From an uncultured Clostridiaceae bacterium (GTDB lineage Bacteria > Bacillota > Clostridia > TANB77 > CAG-508): a stretch of 14,695 nucleotides of DNA. Each line of letters begins with the position of its first letter. Position 1 is the first letter of the stretch. The stretch is taken from contig CATXTS010000037.1 of assembly GCA_958402495.1 (NCBI GenBank), forward strand, positions 1 through 14,695, in the 5' to 3' direction. This document shows, piece after piece, positions 1 to 6,974 of this stretch. The notes beneath the pieces were generated by a model that was not told the DNA's origin, did not search any database, and was given only the letters and a program-made list of their open reading frames with translations. A program made the position numbers and the translations under genes.

Positions 1-698
1 ATCAAGAGGTTGCATTAGCAGGAGGAACAGAAAGTTCTATAACACCAACTGGTATAGCCGGATTTATGAACATAAAAGCCCTAACACAGGAAACCAACAA
101 AACAAGAGCAAGCATCCCATTTGATAAAGAAAGAAGTGGTTTTGTCATGGGAGAAGGTGCAGGAATATTGGTACTAGAAGAATTAGAACATGCACAAAAA
201 AGAGGCGCTAAAATTTATGCAGAAGTAGTTGGTTATGGAGCAACTTCAGACGCTTACCACATCACATCCCCAGCACCAGATGGAGAAGGCGCTGCAAGAG
301 CCATGAAAAATGCCATGAAAGAAGCAGGTATAGAACCTGAGCAGGTAACCTATATCAATGCACATGGAACTTCCACCCATTTAAATGACTTAGGAGAAAC
401 CTTAGCGGTTAAGCTAGCTTTTGGAGAAGCTAGTAAAAAAGTAATGATGAGTTCTACAAAAGGAAACACAGGACATTTATTAGGTGCTGCAGGAGGGGTA
501 GAAGCCATTGCTTGTATAAAAGCAATAAAAGAGAGCTATGTGCCAGCTACAATAGGATACCAGATACCAGATGAAGAATGCGACTTAGACATAGTACCAA
601 ATCAAGGAAGAAACGTAAGCCTAGAATATGCTATGTCCAATTCTTTAGGCTTTGGCGGACATAATAGTTGTATATTATTCAAAAAATATGTCCACTAG
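1..698 (+). CDS. fabF: Beta-ketoacyl-ACP synthase II, C-terminal part (5' truncated)
   Basis: KAS II elongates acyl-ACP with malonyl-ACP in cytosolic type II fatty-acid synthesis. The open frame runs from base 3 with no stop before the first ATG (66), so the gene enters from outside the window; 231 residues are visible. Seen: AGGTESSITPTGIAGF, then FDKERSGFVMGEGAG, then the two catalytic-His motifs NAHGTSTHLNDLGET and GNTGHLLGAAGG, and the typical end NSLGFGGHNSCILF. The active-site Cys lies upstream of the window. The stop codon falls inside a palindromic repeat (690-735). accB follows 72 bases later on the same strand, the usual fabF-accB order of clostridial lipid clusters. Certain at the family level. 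Confidence 0.96.
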   Translation, partial: QEVALAGGTESSITPTGIAGFMNIKALTQETNKTRASIPFDKERSGFVMGEGAGILVLEELEHAQKRGAKIYAEVVGYGATSDAYHITSPAPDGEGAARAMKNAMKEAGIEPEQVTYINAHGTSTHLNDLGETLAVKLAFGEASKKVMMSSTKGNTGHLLGAAGGVEAIACIKAIKESYVPATIGYQIPDEECDLDIVPNQGRNVSLEYAMSNSLGFGGHNSCILFKKYVH

Positions 699-735
699 GG
701 ACAGGTCCCTATGGACAAAATTGTCCATAGGGGAC
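690..735. repeat. Triple palindromic GTCC(A/C)TAGGGAC repeat at the fabF 3' end
   Basis: Three copies of one unit lie in alternating orientation: GTCCACTAGGGAC (690-702), its inverse GTCCCTATGGAC (705-716), and GTCCATAGGGGAC (723-735). The middle copy can pair with either neighbour, giving two mutually exclusive hairpins of about 12 bp. The element overlaps the last codons of fabF, is GC-richer than its surroundings and has no U-tract. It resembles the dispersed GGGAC/GTCCC palindromes (REP-like) known from many bacteria. A role in transcript stability is possible but not shown. Confidence 0.7.
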
Positions 736-770
736 ACAGATGAAATAGTTTAGAGTAAGGAGGGAAAGAT

Positions 771-1226
771 ATGAATTATGAGGATATTAAGAAGTTAATT
801 AATGATATGGGGGATTCTAAAATTGACTCTTTGGATATTGAATTTCCAGAGGGAATTAAAATTAGTATGAAAAAAAATCAGACCATCGTGAAAGAAATAA
901 CTACTCCAAAGGATAATATACCAAATGTGATTGTGACACAGAAGCAAAATATGACCCAAGATATTCCTGAGAAAACAGAAGCAGAAGAAGATTATAAAGT
1001 TGTGAAATCGCCAATGGTAGGTACTTTTTATAGTAGTAATTCTCCAAAGGAAGAAGATTTTGTTAAAGTAGGAGATAAAGTAAAAAAAGGGCAAGTGCTT
1101 TGTATTGTTGAGGCTATGAAATTAATGAATGAGATTGAATCAGAATTTGACGGAGAGGTTATAGAAGTATGTGTTAAAAATGAAGATATGGTAGAATATG
1201 GAACACCTTTATTTAAAATAAAATAA
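771..1226 (+). CDS. accB: Biotin carboxyl carrier protein of acetyl-CoA carboxylase
   Basis: This protein carries biotin between the biotin carboxylase (AccC) and the carboxyltransferase (AccA/AccD) in malonyl-CoA synthesis. It has 151 residues, normal for BCCP. The layout is an N-terminal segment, a Pro/Thr/Gln-rich linker (about 40-75) and a C-terminal biotinyl domain starting near VKSPMVGTFY. The biotin site is EAMKLMNE with Lys117, followed by EIESEFDGEV. The start is set by TAAGGAGGG just upstream of the ATG. The next forward gene, fabZ, is separated by 285 bases that contain a reverse-strand RNA gene, whose U-rich terminator tail overlaps the accB stop. Only the small biotinyl domain is strongly conserved, but the assignment is firm. 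Confidence 0.96.
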   Translation: MNYEDIKKLINDMGDSKIDSLDIEFPEGIKISMKKNQTIVKEITTPKDNIPNVIVTQKQNMTQDIPEKTEAEEDYKVVKSPMVGTFYSSNSPKEEDFVKVGDKVKKGQVLCIVEAMKLMNEIESEFDGEVIEVCVKNEDMVEYGTPLFKIK

Positions 1227-1460
1227 GAGAAGAGGTGCCTGAAATATAAGGCACCTCCTAGAGATATCCAAGGAAGTCTGGATAAAAGTATTTTCACTGC
1301 GAGATGAAAAATAGGTTAATTATCCAGAGTCCTAAGATGCTCTATATACATTTACAGGAAATGGTCTTATAATCTTTACCGAAAGATTACTGAAATTCCA
1401 TCTTATACTCCTCCCTTAGTATTAAGATGGATAAGACACTTACATTCTGTAAAATGTATT
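1222..1460 (-). ncRNA. Probable stand-alone structured RNA, unknown family
   Basis: The 285-base accB-fabZ gap reads on the minus strand as an RNA gene: promoter (1467-1495), about 235 transcribed bases, then an intrinsic terminator (hairpin 1232-1240/1249-1257, U-rich tail). Helices seen, in plus coordinates: a closing stem 1347-1357/1447-1458 (one bulge); inside it GTCTTAT/ATAAGAC (about 1364-1370/1431-1437, partly exclusive with its neighbours), a hairpin 1398-1409/1418-1430, and a perfect 8-bp hairpin 1370-1377/1382-1389 with a four-base loop. A second domain has a perfect 9-bp stem 1277-1285/1320-1328, extended by 1271-1274/1330-1333 and capped by 1289-1296/1305-1313. The loop of the 1398-1430 hairpin, read on the minus strand, is AAGGGAGGAG, six bases before a four-codon ORF (MEFQ, 1387-1401). 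I do not recognise T-box, 6S, tmRNA, SRP or a common riboswitch. No reverse protein gene follows, so a trans-acting or antisense RNA fits better than a cis riboswitch. Confidence 0.6.
1232..1257 (-). terminator. Intrinsic terminator of the reverse-strand RNA
   Basis: A perfect 9-bp stem GAGGTGCCT/AGGCACCTC with an 8-base loop. On the minus strand it is followed by TTCTCTTATTTTATTTT, a good U-rich tail. On the plus strand it is followed by CTAGAGAT, so it should not stop accB transcription efficiently. Confidence 0.7.
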
Positions 1461-1466
1461 GCTCAA

Positions 1467-1495
1467 ATTATATCAAAATAACCATAAAAAGTCAA
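1467..1495 (-). promoter_or_regulatory. Sigma-A promoter for the reverse-strand RNA
   Basis: Read on the minus strand: TTGACT, a 17-base spacer, TATAAT. The -35 box sits only 17 bases before the fabZ start codon, leaving no room for a forward promoter there. Predicted transcription starts near 1460, just before the closing helix of the RNA. Confidence 0.72.
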
Positions 1496-1511
1496 CATAA
1501 AGGAGAAATGT

Positions 1512-1934
1512 ATGCTAGATATTAATGAAATTATGAAAATTATTCCACAAAGACCACCTATTTTAATGATAGATAGGGTAGAAGAATATATACCTGGTGA
1601 AAGCTGTATAGCTTATAAAAATGTTTGTATTAATGAGCCTTATTTTGCAGGACATTTTCCAGGTAATCCGATTATGCCAGGCGTACTGATTGTAGAAGCA
1701 TTAGCACAAACTGGTGCAGTAGCCATTCTTTCAATGGAGGAAAATAAGGGGAAAAATGCTTTATTTGGTGGAATTGATAAACTTCGTTTTAAGAAACCAG
1801 TTTTACCAGGTGATGTTTTGAAATTAGAAGTAAAGATTATTAAGAAAAAAGGACCAATTGGTATAGGAGAAGCCATAGCAACTGTTGAGGGAAAAGTTGC
1901 AGCAAAGGGAGAGTTAACTTTTGCAATTGTATAA
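1512..1934 (+). CDS. fabZ: 3-hydroxyacyl-ACP dehydratase FabZ
   Basis: FabZ removes water from 3-hydroxyacyl-ACP in the elongation cycle. It has 140 residues, a full-length hot-dog-fold protein. Catalytic motifs: AGHFPGNPIMPGV with His48, and IVEALAQ with Glu62. The opening IMKIIPQRPPILMIDRV is typical of the family. The start is supported by AAAGGAGAAATGT before the ATG. No forward promoter of quality is visible: the space upstream is filled by the reverse-strand RNA and its promoter, so expression probably depends on read-through from fabF-accB. The next gene downstream is on the opposite strand and shares its terminator hairpin with the fabZ 3' flank. Confidence 0.97.
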   Translation: MLDINEIMKIIPQRPPILMIDRVEEYIPGESCIAYKNVCINEPYFAGHFPGNPIMPGVLIVEALAQTGAVAILSMEENKGKNALFGGIDKLRFKKPVLPGDVLKLEVKIIKKKGPIGIGEAIATVEGKVAAKGELTFAIV

Positions 1935-1942
1935 AAGAAAAA

Positions 1943-1966
1943 GCCAGCAGGTTTTACCCTGCTAGC
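1943..1966 (-). terminator. Terminator of the 94-aa reverse gene
   Basis: On the minus strand GCTAGCAGG pairs with CCTGCTGGC (one G-U pair) and is followed by TTTTTCTTTT. The 5' arm and loop contain the last codons and TAA stop of the reverse gene, so terminator and coding end overlap. On the plus strand the wobble becomes a C-A mismatch and no U-tract follows, so forward transcription from fabZ probably continues. Confidence 0.65.
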
Positions 1967-2238
1967 CGAGTTTCCTCAGACAAGAAAATATTTGTCTGAT
2001 ATTTCTTAGGATGAGTTAGACCCTTTACACAGTTAGAACTTTTTAACGAATGAATATCCAGTTCTTCAAAAATCATACGGATATCTTTGTCTTCATAAAT
2101 ACCAATAAGATAAAAGTACGAGGGCAAAGTATCATTGTGAATAAAGAATTGGTACATTAATTCGCCAATTAGCTTTTTGTGCTCAGGATATTTTTCCCGA
2201 AGTGTAAAGAATTTTGTATACTTTGAAAGTCTTTCCAT
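1954..2238 (-). CDS. Hypothetical 94-aa protein, reverse gene between fabZ and accC
   Basis: No family is recognised. The product is soluble, rich in aromatic residues and Lys, with a segment around GELMYQFFIHNDTLPSYFYL followed by IYEDKDIRMIFEELD. It is very likely a real gene: AAGGAGG lies six bases before the ATG, a perfect-consensus promoter lies upstream (2279-2307), and a terminator lies at its end. Codon use differs from the neighbours: more TTC, TAC, CAC, CTG, CCC and TCG, and two in-frame CGG codons (in FFTL-R-EKYP and ET-R-LAG), a codon otherwise unseen in frame in the normal genes here. This suggests a different origin. It lies antisense to any transcript running from fabZ into accC. 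Very weak resemblance to the reverse gene at 9315-9575 (an FI....P.(Y/F)F pattern) may be chance. Confidence 0.78.
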   Translation of the reverse strand: MERLSKYTKFFTLREKYPEHKKLIGELMYQFFIHNDTLPSYFYLIGIYEDKDIRMIFEELDIHSLKSSNCVKGLTHPKKYQTNIFLSEETRLAG

Positions 2239-2278
2239 AGTATACCTCCTTATAGAATAGTATAAAAAACTAAAAAAA

Positions 2279-2307
2279 ATTATATACCTAAATTATGTTA
2301 ATGTCAA
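2279..2307 (-). promoter_or_regulatory. Perfect-consensus sigma-A promoter for the 94-aa reverse gene
   Basis: Minus strand: TTGACA, a 17-base spacer, TATAAT, the exact consensus. It starts only 20 bases before the accC ATG and points away from accC. The predicted leader is about 35 bases. Confidence 0.8.
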
Positions 2308-2327
2308 CATAGAAAGGAATTTGAAAA

Positions 2328-3671
2328 ATGCTAAAAAAAGTGTTAATTGCCAATAGAGGTGAAATAGCGGTTAGAATTATAAGGGCATGTAGAGAAATGG
2401 GAATCAGTACAGTTGCTGTTTATTCAGAAGCTGATAAAACTGCTTTACATAGAACATTAGCAGATGAAGCTATATGTATAGGACCAGCGCCTTCTGGTAA
2501 AAGTTATTTAAATATAAAAGCCATTATTGAAGCGGCTTGTTTGACCGGTTGTGATAGTATTCATCCAGGCTTTGGATTTTTATCAGAAAATAGTCATTTT
2601 GCTAAAATATGTGATGAAATTGGTATGAAATTTATAGGACCTTCTTATCCATTAATTGATTTATTGGGAAATAAAGCAAAGGCAAAACAAACTATGAAAA
2701 ATGCAGGTGTGCCAGTTGTACCAGGGTCAGATGGACTAGTAACTTCTAAAGAAGAATGTCAAAAAATAGCCAAAGAAATTGGCTACCCAGTTATGTTAAA
2801 AGCATCTGCTGGTGGAGGCGGTAAAGGTATACGAGTTGCCTATAATGAAGAAGAATTATGCCATAATTATGAACTTGTAAAACAAGAAGCAAAAACTTCA
2901 TTTGGAGATGATAGTTTGTACATGGAGAAATTCATAGAGAATCCACGCCATGTAGAAATTCAAATTTTAGGTGATGAATATGGAAATGCTATTCATTTAG
3001 GAGAAAGAGATTGTAGTGTGCAAAGAAGAAACCAAAAGGTATTAGAAGAATCTCCAAGTAGCGCTATTAGTGAAAAGACTAGAAAAAAAATGGGAGAAAT
3101 AGCAGTTAAAGCAGTAAAAGAGATAGGCTATAGTAATGCAGGAACCATAGAATTTTTAGTAGATAAATATGAGCATTTCTATTTCATGGAAATGAATACA
3201 AGAGTACAAGTAGAACATCCTGTTACAGAGATGGTAACAGGGATAGACATTATCAAAGAACAAATCAAAATTGCTTCAGGAGAAAAAATGTCCTTTTCAC
3301 AAGAAGATATTATTTTTACAGGGCATAGCTTAGAAGCCAGAGTCAATGCAGAAAATCCGGATAAAGCCTTTATGCCGTGTCCTGGAAAAATTACAGGTTT
3401 ACATTTACCAGGAGGAAACGGAGTACGTATAGATACTGCTATCTATGCAGGCTATACGGTTCCTCAAAACTATGATTCTATGCTAGCCAAAGTAATTGTA
3501 CATGGGAAAACAAGAGAAGAATCCATTGCTAAAATGAAAAGTGCATTAGCAGAATTTGTAATAGAAGGTATTGATACGAATATTGACTTCTTAATGAGAA
3601 TTTTAGAGAACCAAAATTTTGTAACCAATCAGTATGATACCTCTTTTATCCAAAAAGAATTTCATATGTAG
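2328..3671 (+). CDS. accC: Biotin carboxylase subunit of acetyl-CoA carboxylase
   Basis: AccC performs the ATP-dependent carboxylation of biotin on AccB. It has 447 residues, full length. Seen: N-terminal KVLIANRGEIAVRIIRACRE; the ATP-grasp glycine loop GGGGKGIRV (about 162-170); ERDCSVQRRNQKVLEE; the active-site motif MEMNTRVQVEHPVTEM (about 287-302); and a C-terminal domain with RVNAENP and a NYDSMLAKV-type segment. The start has AGAAAGGA upstream. Its 5' flank is taken up by the promoter of the reverse gene at 1954-2238, so a forward promoter of its own is not evident. A strong hairpin follows the stop. Confidence 0.98.
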   Translation: MLKKVLIANRGEIAVRIIRACREMGISTVAVYSEADKTALHRTLADEAICIGPAPSGKSYLNIKAIIEAACLTGCDSIHPGFGFLSENSHFAKICDEIGMKFIGPSYPLIDLLGNKAKAKQTMKNAGVPVVPGSDGLVTSKEECQKIAKEIGYPVMLKASAGGGGKGIRVAYNEEELCHNYELVKQEAKTSFGDDSLYMEKFIENPRHVEIQILGDEYGNAIHLGERDCSVQRRNQKVLEESPSSAISEKTRKKMGEIAVKAVKEIGYSNAGTIEFLVDKYEHFYFMEMNTRVQVEHPVTEMVTGIDIIKEQIKIASGEKMSFSQEDIIFTGHSLEARVNAENPDKAFMPCPGKITGLHLPGGNGVRIDTAIYAGYTVPQNYDSMLAKVIVHGKTREESIAKMKSALAEFVIEGIDTNIDFLMRILENQNFVTNQYDTSFIQKEFHM

Positions 3672-3673
3672 AA

Positions 3674-3709
3674 AACAACCTAGTCTATCAAAGGCTAGGT
3701 TGTTTGTTT
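3674..3709. terminator. Bidirectional terminator between accC and the YcxB-like gene
   Basis: The stem AACAACCTAG / CTAGGTTGTT (10 bp) is followed on the plus strand by TGTTTTT, a clear end for the accC transcript. The stop codon of the convergent reverse gene lies in the 3' arm. On the minus strand only a short TTTTC tail follows. Confidence 0.8.
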
Positions 3710-4225
3710 TTCAAAGTTTCTTTTTAATTTTTCTTTTATAAATTTAGAAAAAGAAGAGGAATCTCCTACAGAAAAACAAGATTTATCTATCAAAAAAGTA
3801 TGTTCTTTGTCATAATACAAATAAAAAAAATCAGAGGTTTCGTAAGCTTTATAGAGTTTGCGATATTTTACTTTTGAATATTGTTTTTGATAAGAAACCA
3901 CAAAATAATCTGGATAAAAATAATAAGTAGTATAGCTAGAAGTCGTATTTTGATTATTTTTTTCTATATCTTTTTTTTGTTTTTGAATGACTTTAGAAGG
4001 ACGATAAAATCTCCAAATTAAAAAGCCAATCGTAACACCTACAAAAAGTAAGCCTTGAATAGGATAATGGCTATAAAATAGAGAAATAGAAAGAATAGCT
4101 AACATAAGTGTAATAAAAATAGTTGCTAAATCTTCTTTTAAGCCATATAGCTTAGTGTGGAAAATGATAAATTGCTCATAGATTTTAGTGGTATAGATAG
4201 TTTTATTTTTAAATAATAAGTTCAT
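3695..4225 (-). CDS. YcxB-like membrane protein
   Basis: A 176-residue protein with an N-terminal cytosolic segment, two closely spaced hydrophobic helices (about residues 40-82: ATIFITLMLAILSISLFY and GLLFVGVTIGFLIW) and a soluble C-terminal domain. The pattern YYFYPDYF-VV, KYRKLYKAYET, FFYLYYDKEHTFLIDK, then a GD-SSSFSKFIKEKL end matches the YcxB-like C-terminal domain found in many Firmicutes; its function is unknown. The open frame extends upstream to 4504 but then overlaps the aminopeptidase gene. The ATG at 4225 is chosen because AAAGGAG lies six bases before it and a promoter lies at 4248-4276. It is convergent with accC and divergent from the aminopeptidase. Confidence 0.72.
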   Translation of the reverse strand: MNLLFKNKTIYTTKIYEQFIIFHTKLYGLKEDLATIFITLMLAILSISLFYSHYPIQGLLFVGVTIGFLIWRFYRPSKVIQKQKKDIEKNNQNTTSSYTTYYFYPDYFVVSYQKQYSKVKYRKLYKAYETSDFFYLYYDKEHTFLIDKSCFSVGDSSSFSKFIKEKLKRNFEKQTT

Positions 4226-4247
4226 AAATAACTCCTTTATACCCATT

Positions 4248-4276
4248 ATTGTATCTGAAAATAAGTAAAATAGCAA
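4248..4276 (-). promoter_or_regulatory. Promoter of the YcxB-like gene
   Basis: Minus strand: TTGCTA, a 17-base spacer, TACAAT, about 22 bases before the chosen start codon. It is divergent from the aminopeptidase promoter at 4307-4335. Confidence 0.6.
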
Positions 4277-4306
4277 TATGAAAAATAAAAAGTAAAAAAT
4301 AGAAAG

Positions 4307-4335
4307 TTGCAAAAAGTATAAAGATAGGATATAAA
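4307..4335 (+). promoter_or_regulatory. Promoter of the M29 aminopeptidase gene
   Basis: TTGCAA, a 17-base spacer, TATAAA, ending 23 bases before the ATG at 4359, with the ribosome-binding site AGAGGAGA between. Confidence 0.65.
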
Positions 4336-4358
4336 TAGCTAAAGAGGAGAGATGAAAA

Positions 4359-5486
4359 ATGGAAGATATCAGAAATAAAATCTTAGCAGAAAACTTGCTA
4401 AAACATGCTATCCAATTAAAAAAAGAAGAAAAGATATTAATTGAGGTAATTGGAATAGAAGGCATACCTTTAGCCAAGGAATTAGTAAACTTAGCAACAA
4501 ACATGGGCGCTTTACCAGTATTTAATATTATTGATGAAACCGTATTGAGGGCTTTATTAGAACAAGCAACAAAGGAACAAATAGAAAACTATGCTAAATA
4601 TGACTTGATAAAAATGAAACAAATGGATGCATATATAGGTATTCGCTCTGGAAAACAAGAGGCTTTCCAAGGTGTAAATAATCAGAAGATGGAAATGTAT
4701 CAGACTTTATATACGCAACCTGTTCATTTTGAAGAAAGAGTAAAACATACCAGATGGTGTGTCTTACGTTATCCAAATGAAGAGATGGCAAAGATGAACC
4801 AATGTAGTTTGGAAGAATTAAAAACATATTATTTCCAGGTATGTAATATGGATTATGAAAAAATGAAAGTAGCTATGGAGCCATTACAAGAATTTATGAA
4901 CCAAACAGATAAAGTGCATATTTTAGGAGAAAATACAGATTTAACATTTTCTATTAAAGGGATACATGCAGAAAAATATTTTGGAACTTTTAATATTCCA
5001 GATGGAGAAGTGGCATCTGCACCAGTAAAAGAAAGTGTAAATGGCTATATCACCTACAATACAAAATCAACTTATCAGGGAATTACTTTTGAAAATATAT
5101 ATTTAGAATTTAAAGATGGAAAAATTATAAAAGCAACAGCTGGGGATAAAACAGAAGAGTTAAATCACATTTTAAATGTAGATGAAGGAGCTAGATATAT
5201 TGGAGAATTTGCCATAGGTGTAAATCCGTATATAGAAAAAGCAGTAGGAGATACCTTGTTTGATGAAAAAATTAAGGGGAGTTTTCATTTTACACCAGGT
5301 AATTGTTTAGAAGAGAGTAATAATAAGAACCAATCTGCGATACACTGGGATTTAGTATGTATCCAAAATCCAGAATATGGCGGAGGAGAAATTTGGTTTG
5401 ATGATATCCTCATTAGAAAAGATGGAAGATTCGTAGTAGAGAAATTATGGCCCTTAAATCCAGAAAATTTAGTAAATAATAAATAA
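4359..5486 (+). CDS. Aminopeptidase, M29 (thermophilic/AmpS) family
   Basis: Metal-dependent exopeptidase that removes N-terminal residues from peptides in the cytosol. It has 375 residues; M29 enzymes are usually about 370-410. Likely metal ligands by family pattern: Glu217 in DGEVASAP, Glu283 in IGEFAIG, His310 in GSFHFTPG, and His329/Asp331 in SAIHWDLV. The E217-E283 spacing is typical of the family. The N-terminus (EDIRNKILAENLLKHAIQLKKEEKILI) and the TRWCVLRYP segment also fit. It has its own promoter and AGAGGAGA site. No link to fatty-acid synthesis is known; it sits in an insert that splits the acc/fab genes. Confidence 0.93.
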   Translation: MEDIRNKILAENLLKHAIQLKKEEKILIEVIGIEGIPLAKELVNLATNMGALPVFNIIDETVLRALLEQATKEQIENYAKYDLIKMKQMDAYIGIRSGKQEAFQGVNNQKMEMYQTLYTQPVHFEERVKHTRWCVLRYPNEEMAKMNQCSLEELKTYYFQVCNMDYEKMKVAMEPLQEFMNQTDKVHILGENTDLTFSIKGIHAEKYFGTFNIPDGEVASAPVKESVNGYITYNTKSTYQGITFENIYLEFKDGKIIKATAGDKTEELNHILNVDEGARYIGEFAIGVNPYIEKAVGDTLFDEKIKGSFHFTPGNCLEESNNKNQSAIHWDLVCIQNPEYGGGEIWFDDILIRKDGRFVVEKLWPLNPENLVNNK

Positions 5487-5600
5487 ATCAAAATAGAACT
5501 TCTAAAATAGTTGTATCTAAACAAGAGTTTACTTAAAATATATTGCTGTATAAAAGCGGTATCTATAAAATAAGAAAAAAAGATACAAAAGAGGTTTTAT

Positions 5601-6602
5601 ATGAAGCAAGATAAAGGAATTACGATGGTCTCATTAGTCGTTACCATGATTATTCTAATAATATTAGCAGGTATTAGTTTTAATATAACGATAGGAGAAA
5701 ATGGAATTATTACAAAGGCGAAGCAAGCTAAACAAAATATTACATTAGCAGGAGAAGCAGAGGCTATACAATTAAATCAATTATACTATGAACTAGAAAC
5801 AGGGGAGCAGATGACAGAAGATGAAGAAAGTTCCAAAAAAGATGAGATTATAGCGCTACTACAAAAACAAATAGACGAATTGCAAAAACAAGTTGCAGAT
5901 TTACAAAAACAAGTAGATAACTTAAGTGCAAGTTGTGCCCAAAAGGATGCTATAATAGTGAATCTACAAAAACAAATAGAAGAAAATGAAAAAACAATGC
6001 AAGACCTTAAAAATCAGATAGCAGTAAAGGATAGTACAATAGCTGATTTACAAAAGCAACTAACAGAAAAAAATAACACGATTACGAATTTACAAACACA
6101 GTTAAAAGATGCACAAGATAAATTTACGAATCTACAAAACAATTATCATGCACTACAAAATAGCTACAATAATTTAAATACAGAATATAGCAATTTTAAA
6201 AGCATAATAGCAACTGCCATTACCAATAAAGGAATAACTACCTCTGCTAATGCTTCTGCACAGGTAATGGCTAATAACATTAGTAGCATTACTGGAACAA
6301 AAGTTATTAATTTAGGAAATGGAACTAGTTTTAATGTTAGTAATTATAGTGGATATAAAAATTTTACGATAGATAATTTTATTGTAGGAATTTACTCTGC
6401 TGGTGTTACACAAACTAGTCATCAAGAATATAATCAATCTGGCAGGGCAAGTGGCTTTACGATATCTAAAAGTTATAATGCTTCTACTGGTGTTCTCACT
6501 TTAGGAGGGAGTAGTCAGCAAATATATGCATGGGACATGAATGGCTATGCTAGGGCAACTAGTACACAGAATTTTACTTGTTTTGCCTATTTAATTTATT
6601 AA
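5601..6602 (+). CDS. Prepilin-like N-terminus, long coiled coil, tail-fibre-like C-terminus
   Basis: A 333-residue protein in three parts. (1) Residues 1-40: a type IV prepilin/pseudopilin signal, KG followed by ITMVSLVVTMIILIILAG, with cleavage expected after Gly6. The usual Glu at mature position 5 is Ser here. (2) About residues 75-205: a long coiled coil of LQKQ-type heptads (DELQKQVADLQKQVDNL and similar). (3) About 205-333: a Ser/Thr/Asn/Gly-rich domain opening with AITNKGITTSANASAQVMANNI, a pattern I associate with Firmicutes phage tail-fibre and surface proteins. It probably projects a binding tip from the membrane or a pilus tip. No pilus assembly genes are in the window. The start has AAGAGGT upstream. 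A 16-bp hairpin begins four bases after the stop. Confidence 0.75.
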   Translation: MKQDKGITMVSLVVTMIILIILAGISFNITIGENGIITKAKQAKQNITLAGEAEAIQLNQLYYELETGEQMTEDEESSKKDEIIALLQKQIDELQKQVADLQKQVDNLSASCAQKDAIIVNLQKQIEENEKTMQDLKNQIAVKDSTIADLQKQLTEKNNTITNLQTQLKDAQDKFTNLQNNYHALQNSYNNLNTEYSNFKSIIATAITNKGITTSANASAQVMANNISSITGTKVINLGNGTSFNVSNYSGYKNFTIDNFIVGIYSAGVTQTSHQEYNQSGRASGFTISKSYNASTGVLTLGGSSQQIYAWDMNGYARATSTQNFTCFAYLIY

Positions 6603-6605
6603 AGA

Positions 6606-6642
6606 AAGATACCTCACAGTCATTGCGACTGTGAGGTATCTT
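6606..6642 (-). terminator. Perfect 16-bp hairpin, terminator of the 45-aa reverse gene
   Basis: AAGATACCTCACAGTC pairs without mismatch with GACTGTGAGGTATCTT around a 5-base loop. On the minus strand the tail is TCTTTAAT; on the plus strand it is GGAAATTTG. It is therefore best placed to end the reverse gene, though so stable a stem may also slow or stop transcripts from the coiled-coil gene. Confidence 0.7.
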
Positions 6643-6660
6643 GGAAATTTGCAAGAGGAA

Positions 6661-6798
6661 TTATTCAAACTCCTCATTACAATCGGAATCAAAGCGGTCT
6701 TCATGTTCGACAGAATATTCATCATCGGTAGACGAATATAAGAATCTGTTCTTGGATTTATCTGTATAGTAAAGTGCTTCCCATTCCTCTCTGTTCAT
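6661..6798 (-). CDS. Hypothetical 45-aa acidic protein
   Basis: A very acidic small protein (MNREEWEALYYTDKS... ending DSDCNEEFE), with no family recognised. The ATG at 6798 is chosen over upstream starts because AAAGGAGA lies five bases before it. Codons TCC, TCG, AAC, GAC and CGC are used more than in the neighbouring forward genes, as in the other two small reverse genes. It ends at its own strong hairpin. No good promoter was found. It lies between the coiled-coil protein and the FabK-like gene, on the opposite strand. Confidence 0.6.
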   Translation of the reverse strand: MNREEWEALYYTDKSKNRFLYSSTDDEYSVEHEDRFDSDCNEEFE

Positions 6799-6930
6799 AG
6801 AGTCTCCTTTCAAAAGAAAAATAATGGCAATGCCACACAACATAGTTACAAGAGGAAGAATATCATATTATGTAGAAAGAAGCAACCATGAATCGAAAAA
6901 AGAAAATAAAAAACATAAATAAAGGATAAT

Positions 6931-6949
6931 TGACCAGTCATACTAATAG
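6931..6949 (+). promoter_or_regulatory. 19-base element upstream of the FabK-like gene (copy 1)
   Basis: TGACCAGTCATACTAATAG, with the inverted core TGAC-CA-GTCA. It recurs upstream of accD (8345-8363) with only the two central bases changed (TG). Candidate operator for a lipid regulator: the reversed TTAGTA half is reminiscent of FapR sites, but the match is partial and the regulator is unknown. Confidence 0.5.
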
Positions 6950-6974
6950 AAAATAGAAGAAACACAAGATATAA

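Noticed and set aside
1260..1500. Plus-strand riboswitch for fabZ in the accB-fabZ gap
   Set aside because: Promoter, terminator U-tail and helices are all consistent with a minus-strand transcript; no aptamer consensus was recognised on either strand.
1491..2311. GTCAACATA shared before fabZ and accC as a forward operator
   Set aside because: Both copies contain the reversed -35 box (TTGAC) of minus-strand promoters, which explains the match.
4226..4504. Upstream extension of the YcxB-like reverse gene (85 more residues)
   Set aside because: It overlaps the N-terminus of the aminopeptidase in antisense, whereas a good ribosome-binding site and promoter support a start at 4225.
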